This document shows, in pieces, positions 42,545-52,463 of a stretch of DNA of 64,000 nt; positions within the stretch are counted from its first letter, which is position 1; every line of letters begins with the position of its first letter. A program made the position numbers and the translations under genes. Source of the DNA: JBQTHD01 sp052390275 (GTDB lineage Bacteria > Actinomycetota > Acidimicrobiia > Acidimicrobiales > AC-14); contig JBQTHD010000002.1 of the NCBI GenBank assembly GCA_052390275.1, positions 86,796 to 150,795 of the forward strand, read 5' to 3'. The notes under the pieces are model-generated. The model had not been told where the DNA came from. It made no database searches and worked only from the letters and a program-made list of their open reading frames with translations.

Positions 42545-43246
42545 TCAGGTGCGGGCCGCGACCTTCTCCGTCAGTTCACGCTGGAGGTCCGGCGGGAATG
42601 GCTCGCCGCCGCCGATGAACGACAGCCGGCTCACGGCCTGCTCGTCGATCGTCACGACCAGGTCGGTCGACACCGGGATCTCGAAGTTCGGCATCGGCGT
42701 GATCGTCCCGGTGGCCCGAAAGGCGACCGTGACCGGCCCGGCACCGGATATCACCAGGGGTGCCACGCTGATCGGCCCGAGCGTCATCCCGTCCGGGGCG
42801 TTGCGGCGCACATCGTCGACCAAAGCATCTTTCATGCACAAAGCGGCTCGGTCCCCGGCCAGGGCCGCCGACAGCCTGCGGCCGTCCTCGATGGTGCGTA
42901 GGTACTCCACCGTCGAGGTCACCTGGGTTCCGAGACCTAGGACGAAGGTCGGCGATACCGCCGCCGACCCCTCGATCTCGGGCGGTGGTTCGACGTCGAG
43001 GCACTTCACCAGCATCGCCCACGTCGCCTCGTGGTCCGGGCGCTCGCCCTCGGGCTGCACCTTCCAATCGGTCGGAAGATCGGATCGCTGAAGGACAGCG
43101 GCCTCTGCCCTGGGCTCCTCCGGCCTGGACTCCGGCGCCGACGTGCTCGACGCCGCCGGGCCCGCCGTCAGCGGCGGGCCCGAATCGCCACCGCAACCGG
43201 CGAGCAGGACGGTCGCCGCCATGCCGAGCAACCGCCGCGAGCCCAT
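42545..43246 (-). CDS. Lipoprotein of unknown function
   Basis: About 233 residues: a lipoprotein leader (MGSRRLLGMAATVLLAGC, with Cys18 as lipid site), a Ser/Ala/Pro linker, then a folded domain. This domain begins LQRSDLPTDWKVQPEGERP and contains the Cys pair in LVKCLD and ALCMKDA, a possible disulfide. Such 'L-x-x-x-DLP-x-GW' domains occur in actinobacterial surface lipoproteins of unknown role. The ATG at 43246 is chosen for the leader; the frame is open from 43273. Confidence 0.68.
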   Translation of the reverse strand: MGSRRLLGMAATVLLAGCGGDSGPPLTAGPAASSTSAPESRPEEPRAEAAVLQRSDLPTDWKVQPEGERPDHEATWAMLVKCLDVEPPPEIEGSAAVSPTFVLGLGTQVTSTVEYLRTIEDGRRLSAALAGDRAALCMKDALVDDVRRNAPDGMTLGPISVAPLVISGAGPVTVAFRATGTITPMPNFEIPVSTDLVVTIDEQAVSRLSFIGGGEPFPPDLQRELTEKVAART

Positions 43247-43349
43247 TTGGGAAGGATCATGGGCGCGCACCACCAGAACACGCGCCGAAATGGCGCGATC
43301 GGCACGCTGGCCTTGCCGGACACGGTCCGGTCTGCGAGCTTGCTGGCCG

Positions 43350-45080
43350 ATGAGTCCGCTCTTGGAGGTCGACGACCTCGCCGTCAGCTACGACGGCCAG
43401 GTCGAGGCCCTGCGTGGCGTCCATCTCGAGCTCGACCGCGGCCAGTCGCTGGCCATCGTCGGCGAGAGCGGATCCGGGAAGTCCACGCTCGCCCTCTGCC
43501 TGGCCGGGCTCGTCCAGCCGCCGGTGGCACGGGGCCGGGTTCTCATCGACGGCGAGGAACTGATGGCCGCCGACCCCGAGGTGCTGCGCCGGCTGCGGTG
43601 GTCCACCGTTGCCCTGGCCCTGCAGAACAACCCTTTCAACCCGGTGGCCACCGTCGGAGCCCAGGTGGCCGAGCCCCTGGTCGACCGCCTCGGGATGAAG
43701 GGCGCCGACGCACGCCGCCGGGCAGCGTCGTTGGCCGAGGAGGTGATCCTCGATCCTGCGCTGCTCGATCGATATCCCCATCAGTTGTCGGGAGGCGAGA
43801 AGAGGCGCGCCTCGCTGGCCATGGCCCTGGCCCTCGATCCGGCCCTCGTGGTCCTCGACGAGCCGACCGCGGGCCTGGACCCCGTCAACCGTGACGACCT
43901 CGTGGAGCGGATCGCCGCCCTGGCCAAGGAGCGAGGGTTCGGGCTGGTCGTCCTGTCCCACGACCTTGCGACCGTGAGCCGGCTGGCCGAAAGGACACTC
44001 GTTCTCTACGCCGGCGAGGCCATGGAGGTCGGCCCCACGGAGGCGGTGATCGGCCGACCCGTCCATCCCTACACCTGGGCCCTTATCAACGCCTTCCCTC
44101 TGATGACCACGACCAAGGACCTGCGGCCGCTGCGAGGCCGCGCTCCGGACCCGAGGGCCGTCCCGTCGGGCTGCGCGTTTCATCCCCGGTGCACGCAGAC
44201 CGAGGACGTGTGCCGCCAGGAACACGCTGCGCTCCGCCCGGCACACGATCGCCAGGTGGCGTGCCACTTCGGTGGTCTGAAGACGTTGCTGCGGGCGTCA
44301 GGGGTCAGCAAGACCTTCGGTCGCGGGCCACGCCAGACCCGGGCACTCGACGACGTGAGCCTCGAGTTGCGCCAGGGCGAGGCCCTCGGGGTGATCGGCC
44401 CGTCGGGAAGCGGTAAGTCCACGCTGGCCCGGATCCTCACCGGCCACCTGGCCTCCGACGCTGGGGAGGTGGTTCTGGAGGACGAGGTGCTGGACGGCTC
44501 GTGGCGCCGTGACGCCCGCCGGCGCCGCCGGCGGGTGCAGCTTGTGATGCAGGATCCGTGGGACGCCCTCTCGCCCCGCCTCACCGTGCAGGAGTTGGTG
44601 CGCGAGCCGCTCGACGTGATCGCAGCCCTCCCCCGTCCCGAGCGGGATGCGCTGGCCGCGGCCACCCTCGAGACGGTCGGACTTCCCGGATCGGGCCCGT
44701 TCCTGCAGTCGCGCATCCACGAGCTCTCGGGGGGCCAGCTGCAGCGGATCGCCCTGGCCCGGGCCCTGGTCCTCGAGCCGAAGGTCCTGGTGGCCGACGA
44801 GCCCACGAGCATGCTCGACGCCTCCGAGCAGGCTCGACTCCTCGTGGTGCTGCGCGAGCGTCAGGTGGAGATGGGGCTGGGCCTGGTGCTCGTGGCCCAC
44901 GACATGGCGGTCGTGCGCAAGGTGACCGACCGCATCGTCGTGCTCGATGCCGGCCGGGTGGTCGAGGAAGGCCCTTCCAACATCGTCTCGACCGCCCCTC
45001 GAAGCCCAACCGCCCAGCGCCTCATCGGAGCGGCAAACCGGTCGGACCTGGATCCCGAGGTGCCGCGCCGTCCTGCCTGA
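43350..45080 (+). CDS. Peptide/nickel-type ABC transporter, two fused ATP-binding domains (orphan)
   Basis: A 576-residue protein with two complete ABC domains. The first has Walker A GESGSGKST and LSGGEKRRASLAMAL, Walker B VVLDEPTAGLD; the second has GPSGSGKST, LSGGQLQRIALARAL and LVADEPTSMLD. Between them lies the Cys-rich CAFHPRCTQTEDVC region typical of oligopeptide/dipeptide ATPases. Fusion of the DppD and DppF parts is common in this group. No permease or binding protein gene is near, so it is an orphan or works with distant subunits. The long frame opens at 43143, but ATG 43350 starts at the family N terminus MSPLLEVDDLAVSYDG. Confidence 0.88.
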   Translation: MSPLLEVDDLAVSYDGQVEALRGVHLELDRGQSLAIVGESGSGKSTLALCLAGLVQPPVARGRVLIDGEELMAADPEVLRRLRWSTVALALQNNPFNPVATVGAQVAEPLVDRLGMKGADARRRAASLAEEVILDPALLDRYPHQLSGGEKRRASLAMALALDPALVVLDEPTAGLDPVNRDDLVERIAALAKERGFGLVVLSHDLATVSRLAERTLVLYAGEAMEVGPTEAVIGRPVHPYTWALINAFPLMTTTKDLRPLRGRAPDPRAVPSGCAFHPRCTQTEDVCRQEHAALRPAHDRQVACHFGGLKTLLRASGVSKTFGRGPRQTRALDDVSLELRQGEALGVIGPSGSGKSTLARILTGHLASDAGEVVLEDEVLDGSWRRDARRRRRRVQLVMQDPWDALSPRLTVQELVREPLDVIAALPRPERDALAAATLETVGLPGSGPFLQSRIHELSGGQLQRIALARALVLEPKVLVADEPTSMLDASEQARLLVVLRERQVEMGLGLVLVAHDMAVVRKVTDRIVVLDAGRVVEEGPSNIVSTAPRSPTAQRLIGAANRSDLDPEVPRRPA

Positions 45081-45147
45081 GCGCAGCGAACGGATTCCCT
45101 CATGCACACGCTCGAAGCGACGAAGCCGGCGTACAAGCCCCAGTAGT

Positions 45148-45196
45148 ACGAAAGTACGTTTTCGCTGTTAGGACAACAGCGAAGATAGACTTTCGT
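45148..45196. promoter_or_regulatory. Nested inverted repeats upstream of hipB (operator)
   Basis: Outer arms ACGAAAGT (45148-45155) and ACTTTCGT (45189-45196) enclose inner arms TTCGCTGTT (45161-45169) and AACAGCGAA (45175-45183); both pairs are perfect. The outer right arm ends one base before the hipB ATG. HipB dimers bind such operators to repress the operon. The arrangement gives two dimer sites or one four-part site. Confidence 0.7.
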
Positions 45197-45197
45197 T

Positions 45198-45524
45198 ATG
45201 AAGGGTCCCCGCCCATACTCAGCCTCGACTGTCGAGGCCGCTCGTCTCTTGGGCAGCCGCATTCGATTGGCCCGCAAGCAGCGGAGGTGGACCGTCGAGC
45301 AGCTGGCTGAGAGGGTCGGTGTCGCCCATGTGACCATCTCCAAGGCCGAGCGAGGGGACCTGAGTGTCGCCATCGGCACTGTGTTCGAGGCTGCCGCAGT
45401 AGTCGGAGTTTCCCTCTTCGATCCCGACCCGCGACGCCGGTCTTTTGAGGCCGGGCGGGTCGCCGACGGCCTTGCCCTGTTGCCCCGCCTGGTACGCCCC
45501 ACCGCCCTTGACGACGACTTCTGA
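45198..45524 (+). CDS. hipB: HipB-type Xre-family antitoxin/repressor
   Basis: A 108-residue helix-turn-helix protein. The HTH part is LGSRIRLARKQRRWTVEQLAERVGVAHVTISKAERG, here given in pieces: ARKQRRWTVEQLAER then VAHVTISKAE. The last 35 residues form the part that would contact HipA. It starts directly after the nested operator, and its stop overlaps the hipA start (TGATG). Confidence 0.9.
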   Translation: MKGPRPYSASTVEAARLLGSRIRLARKQRRWTVEQLAERVGVAHVTISKAERGDLSVAIGTVFEAAAVVGVSLFDPDPRRRSFEAGRVADGLALLPRLVRPTALDDDF

Positions 45525-46756
45525 TGGCTGCCAACCCGACCTCGGCTTTCGTGTGGGCATGGCTGCCCGATGCGACCGAGCCCGTTGTGGCCGGGCGCGT
45601 GGACGAGGACACCGTCACTGGGCTCGTCACCTTCACCTACGGTCGCAGCTACCTCGGTCGCAGCGACGCAATGGCCCTCTTCCTGCCCGACCTGCCTCTC
45701 GAAGCGACCATTCACTACCCAGTTGCCGGGCGGGTTCCTGGTCCCATCGCCGACGCCTCCCCCGACGCGTGGGGTCGACGGGTAATCGAGCGTCGCCAAG
45801 CCTCGATGGGGCGCACAACCGACCTCGGCTTCGTCGAGCTGCTGCTCGAGTCGGGTTCCGACCGCTTCGGTGCCCTCGACTTCCAGGTCTCAAGCGAGCG
45901 ATATGTACCTCGCCTTGGGGCCTCGCCCAGCCTCGACGACCTGGCCGCGGCCGCCGATCTCATCGAGGCGGGCCTGGCGCTACCTGCCGCACTCGACGAC
46001 GCCCTGCTCCACGGGAGCTCGATCGGTGGCGCCCGGCCCAAGGCCGTTGTTGCCGAAGATGATCGGCAGTTCATCGCCAAGTTCGCCTCCAGCACGGATC
46101 CCTACCCGGTGGTGCAGTCCGAGTTCGTGGCCATGAGGCTCGCGGCGGAGGCCGACCTCGACGTGGCGCCCGTGCAGATCACTTCAGCAAACGGCCGGCC
46201 CGTCCTACTGGTCGAGCGCTTCGACCGTCCCGGTGCGGGTCGCCGGCGCGCCGCGGTGACCGTGCTCACCATCCTCGGCCTCGACGAGCTCGACTACCAG
46301 ATGACCAGCTATGCCAGCCTCGCCGACATCGTGCGGGCTCGCTTCTCCAACCCGGCTGGGACACTGCGCGAGATCTTCGCCCGCATCACGTTCAACATCA
46401 TGGTCGGGAACAATGACGATCACGCCCGCAATCACGCCGCCTTCTGGGATGGCAGCGCGCTCGCACTCACGCCCGCCTACGACGTCTGCCCGCAGCTCCG
46501 GGCCGGCGGAGAGACGGCCCAGGCCATGGCCATCGGGCGCGACGGTTACCGATACGCCCAGCTCGCAGGATGCGTCGACCGTGCTCACAACTACCTTCTC
46601 GACGAGGCGGAAGCTCGCGCCATCATCGACCGGCAGCTCGACGTCATTCGCACCAATTGGGACGCAACCTGCGACCAGGCGCAGCTCACAGAGATCGATC
46701 GAACCCGGCTTTGGCAGCGCCAGATCCTCAATCCCTATGCCCTCGAGCGGTACTGA
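45524..46756 (+). CDS. hipA: HipA-type serine/threonine kinase toxin
   Basis: A 410-residue kinase. GSSIGGARPKA is the P-loop-like segment with the Lys of ARPKAVV; the catalytic part NIMVGNNDDHARNHAAF has the N-x-D-D-H-x-x-N pattern, and the metal Asp is in LTPAYDVCP. Members phosphorylate glutamyl-tRNA synthetase and cause dormancy. The short N-terminal domain (residues 1-110) is present, so the protein is full length. It overlaps hipB by one base. Confidence 0.93.
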   Translation: MAANPTSAFVWAWLPDATEPVVAGRVDEDTVTGLVTFTYGRSYLGRSDAMALFLPDLPLEATIHYPVAGRVPGPIADASPDAWGRRVIERRQASMGRTTDLGFVELLLESGSDRFGALDFQVSSERYVPRLGASPSLDDLAAAADLIEAGLALPAALDDALLHGSSIGGARPKAVVAEDDRQFIAKFASSTDPYPVVQSEFVAMRLAAEADLDVAPVQITSANGRPVLLVERFDRPGAGRRRAAVTVLTILGLDELDYQMTSYASLADIVRARFSNPAGTLREIFARITFNIMVGNNDDHARNHAAFWDGSALALTPAYDVCPQLRAGGETAQAMAIGRDGYRYAQLAGCVDRAHNYLLDEAEARAIIDRQLDVIRTNWDATCDQAQLTEIDRTRLWQRQILNPYALERY

Positions 46757-46825
46757 CTTCTGCGGCGAAGCCATCCGCGCTGCTTCGGCGCGTGTTCCTG
46801 CGCCGGCACGCTGTAAACCTTGGCC

Positions 46826-46900
46826 GGTGGAGGACTCACGACGGGCTCGCTCCTTGACAGCCAGAAGCACGTCGTCGTCCAAGCGTACGGTCGTGCGCAT
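46826..46900 (-). pseudogene. Remnant of a VapB-type antitoxin
   Basis: An ATG at 46900 opens MRTTVRLDDDVLLAVKERAR, the classic start of a small VapB antitoxin. After about 25 codons the likeness stops: neither the same frame nor the others give the usual second helix, and no PIN toxin follows, because hipA ends at 46756. It is best read as a degraded antitoxin between hipA and the DNA ligase gene. Confidence 0.45.
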
Positions 46901-46918
46901 ACATCTGATGCTAAGGCA

Positions 46919-47947
46919 TCAAGGCTGCTGGCCGAGCTCTTCGGTCCAGACCACTTCTTCGGGACGCAGGTCATTGCGCAGGCCTTTGAAGGAGGGCTGG
47001 CGGAGCACGCCGGCCGTGGTCATCTCGTGGAACATCACCTCTACGACGAGCCCAGGACGGACGAAGTGCAGGCCGCCGGGCGGGGCCGGCGGGGCGACGA
47101 AGGGACTGGTCTCACACTCCATAGGCCCGAGGGTCGACGCCAGGTGGCCAAGAGTGGAGTCGCTCAGGCCCGAGCCGACCTGGCCGGCGTAGCGCAGTCC
47201 GAGGGAGTGGCCGGCCGACGGAGGCAGTTGCGGATCGACCCAGCCGACGGCCAGGGAGCCGACCTGACCGCTGCGGCCCCCAACCCCCGGACTCCAGCCC
47301 CCCACCACGAACTCCCGCCGGCGAAGACACTTGACCTTGGTCCAGGCCTTTGACCGCTTTCCAGGAAGGTAAACCGAAGTTGCCAGCTTGGCCACGTATC
47401 CCTCCAGGCCCAAACGACGGCAGGCGGCGAGGGCCTCCTGGTCGGGGACCTGGGGTAGGAGGTTGGAGGTGTGCCAGTTCGGCCCCCTCAGGCCCAGCGC
47501 CTCGACCTGCCGTCTGCGCTCGGTAAAGGGTTCGTCGATCAGGGACCTCCCGTCGATCCACAACAGGTCGAAGACCACGAAAAGAACAGGCACCTCGGCC
47601 ATGAGGGCCGGGCTGGGTTGGCGGACGTGCATGCGGCGCTGGAGGCGCTCGAAGCTGGGCCGTCCGCCGCCGTCGAAGGCAATGATCTCCCCGTCCAGCA
47701 CGGCGGACCGCCCGCCCAGGGCGCCCGCCAGAGCGGCCAACTCCGGGTAGCCACCGGTGACGTCGTTGCCCAGCCGGCTGGCCAGGGTCACGTGGGAGTC
47801 CCATGTTCGGGCGATGGCCCTGACGCCGTCCCATTTGGGTTCGAAGACCCACCCGCTGGGCTCCGCCGGCATGCCGATCCCGCCGGCGAGCATGGGGCCG
47901 AGAACGGGAGGGCCGTGGTCGGTGGCCGCAGGCGAGCGCACGCTCAC
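46919..47947 (-). CDS. ATP-dependent DNA ligase (LigC/LigD ligase-domain type)
   Basis: A 342-residue ligase. The adenylated Lys38 stands in FEPKWDGVRA; ASRLGNDVT, LDGEIIAFD, VVFDLLWIDG, EGYVAKLATSVYLPGKRSKAWTKVK are the later nucleotidyltransferase motifs (the last given only in part in intact form: YLPGKRSKAWTKVK). The OB-fold domain occupies the C-terminal 110 residues. No polymerase or phosphoesterase domain is fused and no Ku gene is near, so it is a stand-alone ligase, for repair such as base excision or end joining. GTG 47947 is preceded by AGGTGAG-like sequence. Confidence 0.88.
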   Translation of the reverse strand: MSVRSPAATDHGPPVLGPMLAGGIGMPAEPSGWVFEPKWDGVRAIARTWDSHVTLASRLGNDVTGGYPELAALAGALGGRSAVLDGEIIAFDGGGRPSFERLQRRMHVRQPSPALMAEVPVLFVVFDLLWIDGRSLIDEPFTERRRQVEALGLRGPNWHTSNLLPQVPDQEALAACRRLGLEGYVAKLATSVYLPGKRSKAWTKVKCLRRREFVVGGWSPGVGGRSGQVGSLAVGWVDPQLPPSAGHSLGLRYAGQVGSGLSDSTLGHLASTLGPMECETSPFVAPPAPPGGLHFVRPGLVVEVMFHEMTTAGVLRQPSFKGLRNDLRPEEVVWTEELGQQP

Positions 47948-48033
47948 CTACTCATGGTCGCGCCCGGTCGGCCCTATCGACGGATTGCACCGCCGGTCGA
48001 CCCCTGTGGCGGCATCGGCCGAAGTACATCTCC

Positions 48034-48405
48034 TCAAGCCCAGATGGTGGCGATAGCCGCCAGGGCCATCAGGGCCAGGTTGCGTGCCAGATCGCTCACG
48101 CGCACGGGGCGCGGCCGGGCTTGCCCGAAACAGGCGCAACCCGTCCCGGCCCGTCGAGCCCGGACAAGGACGACAGTGAAGCCTCCCAGCAGGCCGCAGG
48201 CGACAAGGCCCGCTGGTCCGGGGACCATGAGCAGCCCCACGGCCAGGGCCAACTCCCCGAAGGGGACGGCCCGGGCGGCGAGGCCCGCAGCGGGGACCCC
48301 CAAAGTGGCGAAGCCAGCCGCAGTGGCCGCCGGGCGAGCCAACTTGGAACCCGCGGCCCAGGCCATCACCCCGGCCACGACGGCGGCGGCCACCGTCCCC
48401 ATCAC
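48034..48405 (-). CDS. MauE/DoxX-like membrane protein
   Basis: A 123-residue protein with four hydrophobic helices. The motif ARRAGTGCACFGQ contains Cys-x-Cys in the place of the MauE CxCFG motif, and SKLARPAATAAGFATLGVP is the first loop of the family. MauE-type proteins help form disulfides or supply reducing equivalents outside the membrane. It lies upstream of the ligase gene on the same strand and only 38 bases from the divergent thiC. Confidence 0.78.
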   Translation of the reverse strand: MMGTVAAAVVAGVMAWAAGSKLARPAATAAGFATLGVPAAGLAARAVPFGELALAVGLLMVPGPAGLVACGLLGGFTVVLVRARRAGTGCACFGQARPRPVRVSDLARNLALMALAAIATIWA

Positions 48406-48443
48406 CGCAGAGTCCCACCCCTCATGGGTCGTAGTCTGCCCCT

Positions 48444-50162
<1,719 letters not shown>

Positions 50163-50177
<15 letters not shown>

Positions 50178-50207
50178 CCCAGCGACGGATAGCCCAGCGA
50201 CGGATAG
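50163..50207. repeat. Three identical 15-base units at the thiC stop codon
   Basis: CCCAGCGACGGATAG is present three times in a row. The first copy encodes the last codons Pro-Ser-Asp-Gly and the TAG stop, so copies two and three are untranslated and each would carry another in-frame TAG. Confidence 0.95.
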
Positions 50208-50245
50208 CCCAAGGGCCAGTGCCCGGGCTACCCCGCAGTGACGCG

Positions 50246-50283
50246 AGAAGCGGGGTGGCCGGAGCCACCCCGCTTCTTGTTTG
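50246..50283 (+). terminator. Strong Rho-independent terminator after thiC
   Basis: AGAAGCGGGGTGGC (50246-50259) pairs perfectly with GCCACCCCGCTTCT (50264-50277) around a four-base loop CGGA, and TGTTTG follows. It is about 70 bases after the thiC stop and the best terminator in the window. It could also serve the convergent small gene at 50341. Confidence 0.92.
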
Positions 50284-50340
50284 CTTGCAGATTAGCTTCC
50301 GGGAAGGGACTGGCCCGATTCCCGTTCGATACCGGTGTGA

Positions 50341-50595
50341 CTAAAGGGTGATCTCGATGTCGCAGTCCTCCAGGGCGTCGAGCACCCGGTCCAGCCTGAC
50401 CTGGGCCTTAACGATGGCCTTTACCTTGCCCTTCCGGAGGGCGTTCTCCAGCTTGACTCGGGCCTTGAGAAGGTCATCGAGGTCGACCGCACAGTCGACG
50501 TCGGCGGTCAGCGCGGTGGCGGGGCCGGCGCCGACGACTGCACCGCCGAGGAGGAGGGACGAGGACAATGCCAGAGCACCCAGCTTCTTTTTCAT
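50341..50595 (-). CDS. Small secreted protein
   Basis: An 84-residue protein: signal peptide MKKKLGALALSSSLLLGG with a likely cut after AGPATA, then about 55 residues of two short helices rich in Lys/Leu/Asp (DLDDLLKARVKLENALRKGK, IVKAQVRLDRVLDALE). Cys near the start of the mature chain (VDCAVD) and near the end (EDCDIE) could form a disulfide that ties the helical hairpin. ATG 50595 is used because it starts the signal. No family recognised; the stop faces the thiC terminator. Confidence 0.6.
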   Translation of the reverse strand: MKKKLGALALSSSLLLGGAVVGAGPATALTADVDCAVDLDDLLKARVKLENALRKGKVKAIVKAQVRLDRVLDALEDCDIEITL

Positions 50596-50934
50596 GGCAG
50601 GCGGATCCTTTCGAAAGTTGCGGCGTCGTCTTGGGTGGCACCGAGGTTGGCGGCTTCCACCACCTGGATCACCCGACATCGTGACGCTCCCGCTGAAGGT
50701 CCGTCATCCGTGCCAGCACTGAAAGTTCGCGCCCGTGAACCGAAAAGTTCGCGCTCGGTATGGCTGGCCCGTCCCCCCCGGGGCCGCGCACCGGACAACT
50801 CCCCGAAACTTCCGGTTGGCGACATCGGTGCCAAGGACGAAAGTACTCTGGCCATTCTGAGTTCTCGAAGGCTGCGGGATTCGTGGGCCGTCCAGGCTGA
50901 GTGAGCCCGCGATTGTCGCGGTTGGCAGGGGGCA
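50596..50934. other. Gap of 339 bases between a secreted-protein gene and a LuxR-type gene
   Basis: Divergent promoter region. A plus-strand frame at 50635-50904 (89 codons) has no recognisable protein and a poor start. The region holds the direct repeats described separately. Confidence 0.5.
50722..50754. promoter_or_regulatory. Direct repeat AAAGTTCGCGC in the divergent region (possible regulator site)
   Basis: AAAGTTCGCGC occurs at 50722-50732 and again at 50744-50754, 22 bases apart (two helical turns), and a weaker copy GAAAGTTGCGGC lies near 50613-50624. Such spacing fits a regulator bound to one face of the DNA, perhaps the LuxR-type protein encoded 180 bases away. Confidence 0.4.
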
Positions 50935-51393
50935 ATGGGATCGGCTGGGACCACCGCAAGTCGAGATGTCGACAGCGTCGCTGCGGACCCGATCGCGGCT
51001 GCGGGCAACCGGCTCGGCCGGTTGACGCCCCGGGAACTTCAGGTTCTGGCCCTCATGGCTGACGGGCTGTCCAATCAGGCGATCAGCACCCGCCTTGCCC
51101 TGTCCCGGCGAACGATCGAGAGCTATGTCCGCACGATCTTCACCGGCCTCGGCCTGCTGCCCGAACCCGCCTCGGATCGCCGGGTCCTGGCTGTCCTGGC
51201 CTTCCTGTCCCTGCTCCCGAGGGAGCCGAACGCCACCACTGGCGTCTCGCAGACCCCCGCCACCAGCCTGCGTCCGACCCTTGAATCAACCCTCGAATCG
51301 GCCTCGGATAAACCCCTCGAATCGACTTTCAGTCCGACCCTTGAATCGAGCTGTCAGGCCGATGCCGCCCGACTCACGTCAGGTTCGATGTAG
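50935..51393 (+). CDS. LuxR-type (GerE-domain) DNA-binding protein without a receiver
   Basis: A 152-residue protein. Residues about 28-90 are the LuxR helix-turn-helix (LTPRELQVLALMADGLSNQA, then ISTRLALSRRTIESYVRTIF). There is no receiver or ligand domain; a Thr/Ser/Glu-rich tail with repeats of Pro-Thr-Leu-Glu-Ser follows. It may act as a stand-alone regulator. The last 40 bases overlap the convergent cation-efflux gene. Confidence 0.8.
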   Translation: MGSAGTTASRDVDSVAADPIAAAGNRLGRLTPRELQVLALMADGLSNQAISTRLALSRRTIESYVRTIFTGLGLLPEPASDRRVLAVLAFLSLLPREPNATTGVSQTPATSLRPTLESTLESASDKPLESTFSPTLESSCQADAARLTSGSM

Positions 51394-52277
51394 ACCACCC
51401 GAGCGGCCGGTACGGTCGCCCGCAGCGCCGTCTCCATCCGGTCGATTGCTCCCGCCACCTCCGCGGCACTGCTCAAGGTCAGAGCCAGTTCCACCTTGGC
51501 CCCGACCATGAGTTCCTCGGGCCCCAGGTGCTGGGTGCGCATGTGGATCACCCGGGTAACCGCCGGGTCGGCCTCCAGGGCTGCGCGGATGGCGGCCTGG
51601 TCGCCGGGCGAGGCCCCCTCTCCAATGAGCAGGCTCTTCATCTCCACGATCAGCACCACGGCGATGACCCCCAACAAAAGCCCGATCGAGATGGTGCCGT
51701 AGGCGTCGAAGGCGGGGTTGCCGGTGACCTGCGCCAGGCTCAGGCCCCCCAGGGCCAGAACCAACCCGGCCAGAGCGCCGATGTCCTCCAAAAGGACCAC
51801 CGGCAGTTCGGGAACCTTGGCGTGGCGGACAAACGCCCACCAGCCCTGGGACCCCTTTACCTTGCGGCTTTCGACCACGGCGGTGCGCAGCGAGAGGATC
51901 TCGAAGACGATGGCCACGGCCAGGATGCCGACGGCGATGTTGACCGACACGATCGCGTGGGGGTGGCGCAGCTTCTCGACCCCTTCGAACAGGGCGAACA
52001 GCGAACCCAGGCTGAAGATCACCAGGGCGACCACGAATGACCAGAAGTAGCGCTCCCGGCCGTAGCCAAAGGGGTGGGCCGGTGTGGCCTCCCGCCGAGC
52101 CCGGCTGCCTCCCAGCAGGAGGAGGCCCTGGTTGGCGGCGTCGGCCACGGAGTGAACAGCCTCGGCCAGCATGGAGGTGGCACCGGTGATGGCGAAGCCC
52201 ACGCCCTTGGCCACCGCTATCCCGGAGTTCGCCAGAAAGGCGGCGATTATCGCTTTGCGGCTCCCGTCAGCGGCCAT
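51354..52277 (-). CDS. Cation diffusion facilitator (zinc/iron efflux)
   Basis: A 307-residue transporter with six helices: NSGIAVAKGVGFAITGATSM, LAEAVHSVADAANQGLLLLG with the H-x-x-x-D metal site, YFWSFVVALVIFSLG, then ILAVAIVFEILSLR, and a second H/D site in VLLEDIGALAGLV. The cytoplasmic C-terminal ferredoxin-like domain carries MRTQHLGPEEL. Length and layout resemble the SLC30A9-type branch. It would export Zn, Fe or Mn. Confidence 0.92.
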   Translation of the reverse strand: MAADGSRKAIIAAFLANSGIAVAKGVGFAITGATSMLAEAVHSVADAANQGLLLLGGSRARREATPAHPFGYGRERYFWSFVVALVIFSLGSLFALFEGVEKLRHPHAIVSVNIAVGILAVAIVFEILSLRTAVVESRKVKGSQGWWAFVRHAKVPELPVVLLEDIGALAGLVLALGGLSLAQVTGNPAFDAYGTISIGLLLGVIAVVLIVEMKSLLIGEGASPGDQAAIRAALEADPAVTRVIHMRTQHLGPEELMVGAKVELALTLSSAAEVAGAIDRMETALRATVPAARVVYIEPDVSRAASA

Positions 52278-52463
52278 GGCGGAACAATAGGAGTGCCGAG
52301 TGACAAATCTCTCGAATCACCGCAAGAGTTATGCCCGGGCAGTCTGCGCCGCTCCCCGCTTCGTACGGGCCGTTGCGGAAGCGGTGCAGGAACCGCGTTC
52401 GGGCGGTTCGTCGTTCCGTTGCTCTTCTAAGGTGGCCGTGATCGCAGAGGAGCGGTGGCGGCC

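Noticed and set aside
50635..50904. An 89-codon frame in the divergent region before the LuxR-type gene
   Set aside because: No ribosome site, no domain, and it overlaps the direct repeats that look regulatory.
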